Origin: Ramlibacter cellulosilyticus
GTDB lineage: Bacteria; Pseudomonadota; Gammaproteobacteria; Burkholderiales; Burkholderiaceae_C
Direction: 5' to 3'
DNA: 64,000 bases
Assembly: GCF_014297465.1 (NCBI RefSeq)
Contig: NZ_JACORT010000002.1
Coordinates: 496,001-560,000, forward strand
The notes under the pieces are model-generated. The model saw nothing but the letters and a program-made list of their open reading frames with translations, was not told the origin of the DNA and made no database searches. Made by a program: the position numbers and the translations under genes. Below are positions 63,501-64,000 of the stretch, one piece after another (the first letter of the stretch is position 1; the number at the start of each line of letters is the position of its first letter).

Positions 63501-64000
63501 GTCGTGAACCAGGGGGCGGCGCGGGCGGAAGGCACGTGGGTGGACCAGGTGTACCTCGTGCCCGCCAGCGGTTCCGGCAGCAACGTGTGGCTGGGAAGCT
63601 TCACCTACGACCGCGGGCTGGACGCCGGCATCCGCTATTCGCGCACCGAGCTCGTGACCCTGCCGGGCCGCATGGAAGGCCAGTACCGCCTCGTGGTGGT
63701 GACCAACGCCGGCAACTCGGTGTACGAGCACGCCGCCGCGCGCAACAACAACGGCTTCACGACCACGGCCTCCACGCTGGTCAGCCTGCTGGACCGGCCC
63801 GACCTGCGCGTCGGCACGGTCACGGTGCCGGAGCACGTGGTCGCCGGCGGCACCGCAGGCATCAAGTACACGGTCAGCAACATGGGGTCCGTGGCGACCT
63901 CCGGCCAGTGGGTCGAGCGCGTGTACCTGTCGCTGGACGGCGCCCTCAGCGGCGACGACCTGCTGGTGGGCACCTTCGGCAACGGCTCCGCGCTGGCGCC
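51537..64000 (+). CDS. giant LEPR-XLL surface protein (3' end cut by window edge)
   Basis: The frame stays open for 4,154 codons to the window end. The start is ATG after GGGGAGGGG. There is no Sec signal peptide; ALEPRVLLSGD at residues 65-75 is the LEPR-XLL motif found near the N-terminus of giant repetitive adhesins. Three large units follow, starting at 52350, 54741 and 56490, each with an Ig-like domain (VTFSE...LDP) and several prepeptidase C-terminal-like beta domains (GTYRIDASS, DWYSFTLRAG). Unit 1 holds an inserted amidotransferase/ThuA-like domain (residues about 645-862). Unit 3 holds an unrelated beta-rich insertion (about 2032-2272). From residue 2588, CARDB-type modules of 116-137 residues repeat at 59298, 59667, 60057, 60438, 60822, 61233, 61605, 61980, 62337, 62685, 63066, 63426 and 63798. 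No RTX calcium repeats are seen so far; a type I secretion signal would lie beyond the window. Confidence 0.93.
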   Translation, partial: MRRHASGRARASEKNVPAAKPVSPVQRFLVQPLAAAAKAALAVRRPQTQDAPPPPPSALPMLMQALEPRVLLSGDVTPVVAVTAEISAPGEQDVIAFTLDQPTRVAFDSLTNRSDLSWQLSGASGPIAGQAFGATGTNPPVELAAGAYSVTVDGDAGAIGDYAFRLLDLSSATPIEPGSTLDGQLSPASETDAYQFDALEGERFRFDLASDNNTGGITWSLWDPSGNPVFQSAFTGSGSEYPAALAASGTYTLLIEGAIAATGATDYSIDVQATPEVLFHNLPAGAALSEQALDFRATFSEALDPAYLGAANAVLVNTLTGAQVAASSLSYDDAARQVRVQFPVLQEGAYQLTLVSTGFRDLAGNTLQGGADFAVEFGVDAAARTYPAPLIDKQPAGSLIFESTATGAFHDAGDTDAFTIALDAGQTVSLELTPIDAGVQGSIALFGPDGSTLLGAAAAAAAGQTVLVQTVAAAQAGTYRIDARSVAGIGRYRVRAVLNAVISPETNTTRETAQSLDTSFVSLGGTATRGAAKGSLDGVDSDWYSFTLRAGEASTLALTDTLLPNADDLAFELYDGNGVLLALGRRDATNADRYIADFMPATTGTYYLRIAGGSPAGYNLLLTRGASFDLRLQGTQPLDISATDVVLGYSAKVATTQRAAYLVSAYVGEPWGSSSNVSQMNAAFPNGWDRLKFETVNVADLLANHGFIYLDGSDSNADELRTFLQANRAQLQNYVASGNSLFINAAPNEGSSIDFGFGGVTLRYADFGATATIVDTSHPIFQGPFTPVVATYSGNSFSHGSVSGGGITPLLRDNSGGDAVLAELKWGSGTVLFGGMTTTNFHSPQPQSNNLLANILAYGASQVKAAVPYAFTAAEGDQLVIETRTPGDGMGGVYNGFAAKLALYAPNGTAVPAANYTYSVLPDGRNVRIAYTVPAGAGGTYRVTVGTSNNTDGSFVLSVAGATGSAARALQVTSTSVDDGAVLGAGQFPATFRVSLSDSILLSSVTPASLSVNGVNVPEFTIVDAQTIEFDLGGLGQGDGLYALQLQGIVDVHGNALAPFDLDFSYDSQPPVVSAVSFAEGAVLATGSLDLRVTFSEELDPDYVRWWNVGLVNTQTGWSVDVSSFAYDAATREVHVVSPTLDEGTYQLTLASAGFRDRAGNLLNGGTDFVTSFAVDAATRTYPSPQPDQQPAGSLIFDNTTSGAFHAAGDVDSFTLALVAGQTVTLELTAVDAGVQGRVAIVGPDGSTVLGEVEAPAPGEMAWLQTVRVPETGEYRIDASSLAGAGRYRVRTVLNALVVADANDTRDAALDLESSSVSLGGMATRAAARSHFDGVHDDWYSFRLQAGQASTLALTDTYYWSVPGLELYDADGVLLAIARHDADNVDRYIADFVAATTGTYYARVMGTADADYSLVVTRGAAFGMRPGNGQAQDISATHAVLGHAVYWRTTAYAFDAAAGNTLVLETRTPDAGPGQLYNALAPELVLYAPDGSLVPAADYTYTLLPDGRNVRLAYVVPEGGDGPYQVEVRPLNYTEGSFVLSVAGATPSAAKPLEVSDTSIPNGSSYRLGTFPGSLELTFSDTLLLSSVSTSVLSVNGQAPSGVSILDGRTLSFDLSGLAQVEGPYDVQLAGLYDIHGNALAPYTLGFEYDLQPPVVSAISIAPDAVLPEQPLDVLVTFSEPIDPGYLDAASVVLVNTQTGLRVAVSSLDYDVAAGQLLLQFPLLAEGPYRLTLLQGGFRDLAGNWLNGGSDFAVNFQTDATVKAYPTPLVEQLPAGSLVFEKSSTGTFHAAGDNDSFTITLEAGQAVTIELASPDGAVQGRIALVGPDGTTVLGTADAAAAGRSALLQTVPVSEAGTYRIDASSIAGSGSYRVRAVLNAVIATEANDTRETAQSLDGSFIGLGGTATRGAVRGVLEAGGSDWYGFTLNAGELASLALAHDLHQQSPAVSLELYGPDDVLLAAGRTDASNVDRFIADFLPATTGTYRARVSGTTAGAYGLVVVRGSSFQVSSKETGVLQDITQSGRLLGSLGAGSSASGGGATGSTFLPVNLLDGTGYRWDLQGDGQVSDGVSDAYDGGMRNTSFPSYFSSVPTEENGRELVFTAPASGGIQVTRKVYVSPTQGFARYLEIITNTSGSTVNYTVPIYTNLGSDGGERFVMTSSGDSVATVGDDWVITDDSFSGSSGGDPVVTHVVAGQGGKMRPTTFVRGSGEISYSYGLTLAPGEAKIVMHFASMAGSQATALALAPKLAALEGDALAGMSSSERRAVVNFNVAAPDEYLVSANAGDTLEITTLAPGGGSGEPVNLLDARLVLYGPNGTPVAENLNGPDGRNARIQYTVATAGVYRVQIAGENGTGGAYVVSVTGSTATASSGPRVIRQSTPNAQVVAAPPGFVELTFSEGLRLDTVQASDLVLDNGAVATSVQVVDGRTLRFAIDAQDVEVAYQYSIAAGAIQGLGGAGNAAFASSFVVDHGGPRVIAQSAQAVSAPFGQIDFTFSEAVNPATVSLADVSSFTGPGGVNLLGQVASVTASGNVVTVRFNSQMVLGQYELVLGPNIADIVGNLMDQNNNGTKGEAGDSYRAVVTVRSPDLTVAAVSATGTNVFGQTLEVSWTVRNSGTDPTQTSWYDAVWLSRDSAIGGDDTRLTYVYVNDGPLSANGEYTRTVQIVLPVHSDLPTGTYYLIVRADEFSYQAESNEGNNSLASAAIHLVRPDLDLQVRNLAVEPAAIQSGNDITIRWTDFNDGIGVLGGSYANRIYVRNASTGEVLLDTVQSINGAQIGAGQGLQRSYGLKLPDGARGVGTLDIQVTTDYQNNFFESNGAGTGESNNTAQTSATSTLAPYPDLQVQGLAVEQQTIRSGDTITIRWNDVNTGNGTLNGAYYDRVYLRNASTGETLLDTVVYFSGQVATGQAVARSYSFTLPDGMRGVGTLDIQVVADYYGYVFEANGAGNAESNNASQVAATSTLAPYPDLQVQGLGVEQGTIQSGDTITIRWTDFNSGNAALNGGYYDRVYLRNTSTGETLLDTTVWFAAVQLPVGQGQARSYSFKLPDGLRGVGTLDIQVTGDYHGHIFEANGAGTAETNNTAQASAASTLAPYPDLQIRNLAVDQAAIQSGDTLTIRWDDFNGGNAPVAAAFYDLVVIRNKTTGEELNRTALFYDPAVSGNTAIVAGQSRARSFTYKLPDGIRGTGEIEISVTADRNTANVGSIFEANQAGDAEGNNASLANVAAQARPYADLAVSSMTVPATARSGDDIDVTWQVTNRGNIVTGASSWVDRIILSQDSTIGNADDVVLANVTRSEPLAAGASYATTATVRIPTRIEGAYRIVVVGDVAGVVLEPDTRTDNTRISTPLTITATYADLVPEITAVPVDAHIAGTARVEWTVRNQGTIATDVGNWVDQVYLSTSPTLGAGAILIGSVTHSGALAVGGSYSTAFDLVVPRTVGVGPKYFIVKTDAFGSVFERGNTANNAASAAPTQILPELAPDLAVADVSGPLSVRPGDPVTITYTARNDGTAAAVGSWRDRIYVDRGAAGLVEVASRFNTERLEIGASAARSVSFVLPASFQEGDFRWVVRTDADNTVSELAGEGNNQVAAAAGVHIARPDLRLGGLTGTTLVRSGGQLHVDWTVTNAGNQTPANWTDQVYLVKGGVSRLMATVVHTGGLAAGAAYSASADFTVPLDFDGEYELLVVTDAGNVIDDHSRTDNRASRNLTVELSPYADLAVTSVTAPERIINDPAPIDVTWTVSNQGTGAGITSSWTDRVVLSQDDTYGNSDDLVVGEYRREGALEAGTSYTRTERFLLPPATTGRYKLFVVSDARSEVFENGAEGNNAARLDHVVDVMPIPYADLQVDSVVTTGTASSGRPLRLTWTVTNRGIASTNTDTWSDQIWLSRTPGGASVQGYGAAGHIGQLGVNDSYTRSIDVVLPQGIEGDFYLNVRTGGVYEFLYGGNNTGASVAIPVSLSPSPDLVVEAATLPATAKEGSQIEIGWTVVNQGAARAEGTWVDQVYLVPASGSGSNVWLGSFTYDRGLDAGIRYSRTELVTLPGRMEGQYRLVVVTNAGNSVYEHAAARNNNGFTTTASTLVSLLDRPDLRVGTVTVPEHVVAGGTAGIKYTVSNMGSVATSGQWVERVYLSLDGALSGDDLLVGTFGNGSALA

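Noticed and set aside
53043..63836. Open frame of 3,597 codons on the minus strand
   Set aside because: It lies wholly antisense to the giant surface protein. In G+C-rich repetitive genes the complementary frame lacks stops; its translation is rich in Arg, Ala, His and Val with no recognisable domain, while the plus-strand frame has clear domains.
51537..64000. RTX toxin or adhesin
   Set aside because: No glycine-rich nonapeptide calcium repeats appear in the visible 4,154 codons; the repeats are Ig-like, PPC-like and CARDB-like.

Overview
The window is about two-thirds G+C and densely coding. It reads as chromosome of a betaproteobacterium of the order Burkholderiales, most likely Comamonadaceae (Ramlibacter- or Variovorax-like). 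The reasons are two Bug-type periplasmic receptors, a membrane-anchored di-heme cytochrome c5, a complete HrcA/CIRCE-controlled groESL operon, an FMN riboswitch before ribB, and several Liv-type and CoA-ligase gene clusters typical of aromatic- and fatty-acid-degrading soil bacteria. The taxonomic call is inference from gene content, not a database result. There is no integrase, transposase, CRISPR array or phage gene.

Layout. 1-1930: TRAP transporter genes dctQM (dctM cut by the left edge) with a TetR-type regulator. 2024-6736: tRNA-Arg(CCG), cytochrome, a TauE/SafE exporter, a gene-free stretch holding a candidate small RNA, and a lipoprotein/outer-membrane pair of unknown role. 6733-12645: a catabolic block (enoyl-CoA hydratase, AtuA-like protein, MmsA, GMC oxidoreductase). 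12752-16851: an MCE lipid-transport operon (STAS-MlaE fusion, MlaF, MlaD, auxiliary lipoprotein, cyclic-nucleotide-binding protein), followed by acuI. 17988-28670: mixed housekeeping genes, including riboswitch-controlled ribB, gspF, an MFS exporter, a MarR-controlled CoA ligase and a cyclopropane synthase. 28766-39249: two Bug receptors and a seven-gene operon that puts a LivFGHMK transporter between two acyl-CoA ligases, with a divergent Crp/Fnr regulator and a long dyad between them. 40087-42932: rluF-like gene, then a photoactive yellow protein (PYP) gene overlapping its chromophore-activating ligase. 42963-46013: xylose/ribose-type ABC transporter. 46155-48930: groESL. 49022-64000: TolC-like protein, periplasmic adaptor and a giant LEPR-XLL surface protein that runs off the right edge.

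The most unusual items are four. (1) The PYP/ligase gene pair makes a blue-light sensor; the ligase has a carrier-protein-like N-terminus in place of the usual ligase N-terminal subdomain. (2) The giant protein exceeds 4,150 residues; two unrelated domains of about 215 and 240 residues are inserted at the same point of a repeated module, and at least 13 CARDB-type modules follow. (3) At least ten start codons sit 5-7 bases after a -10-like hexamer with no Shine-Dalgarno sequence, suggesting frequent leaderless mRNAs. (4) Five palindromic intergenic elements occur, one with its arm expanded to four exact 25-base units.
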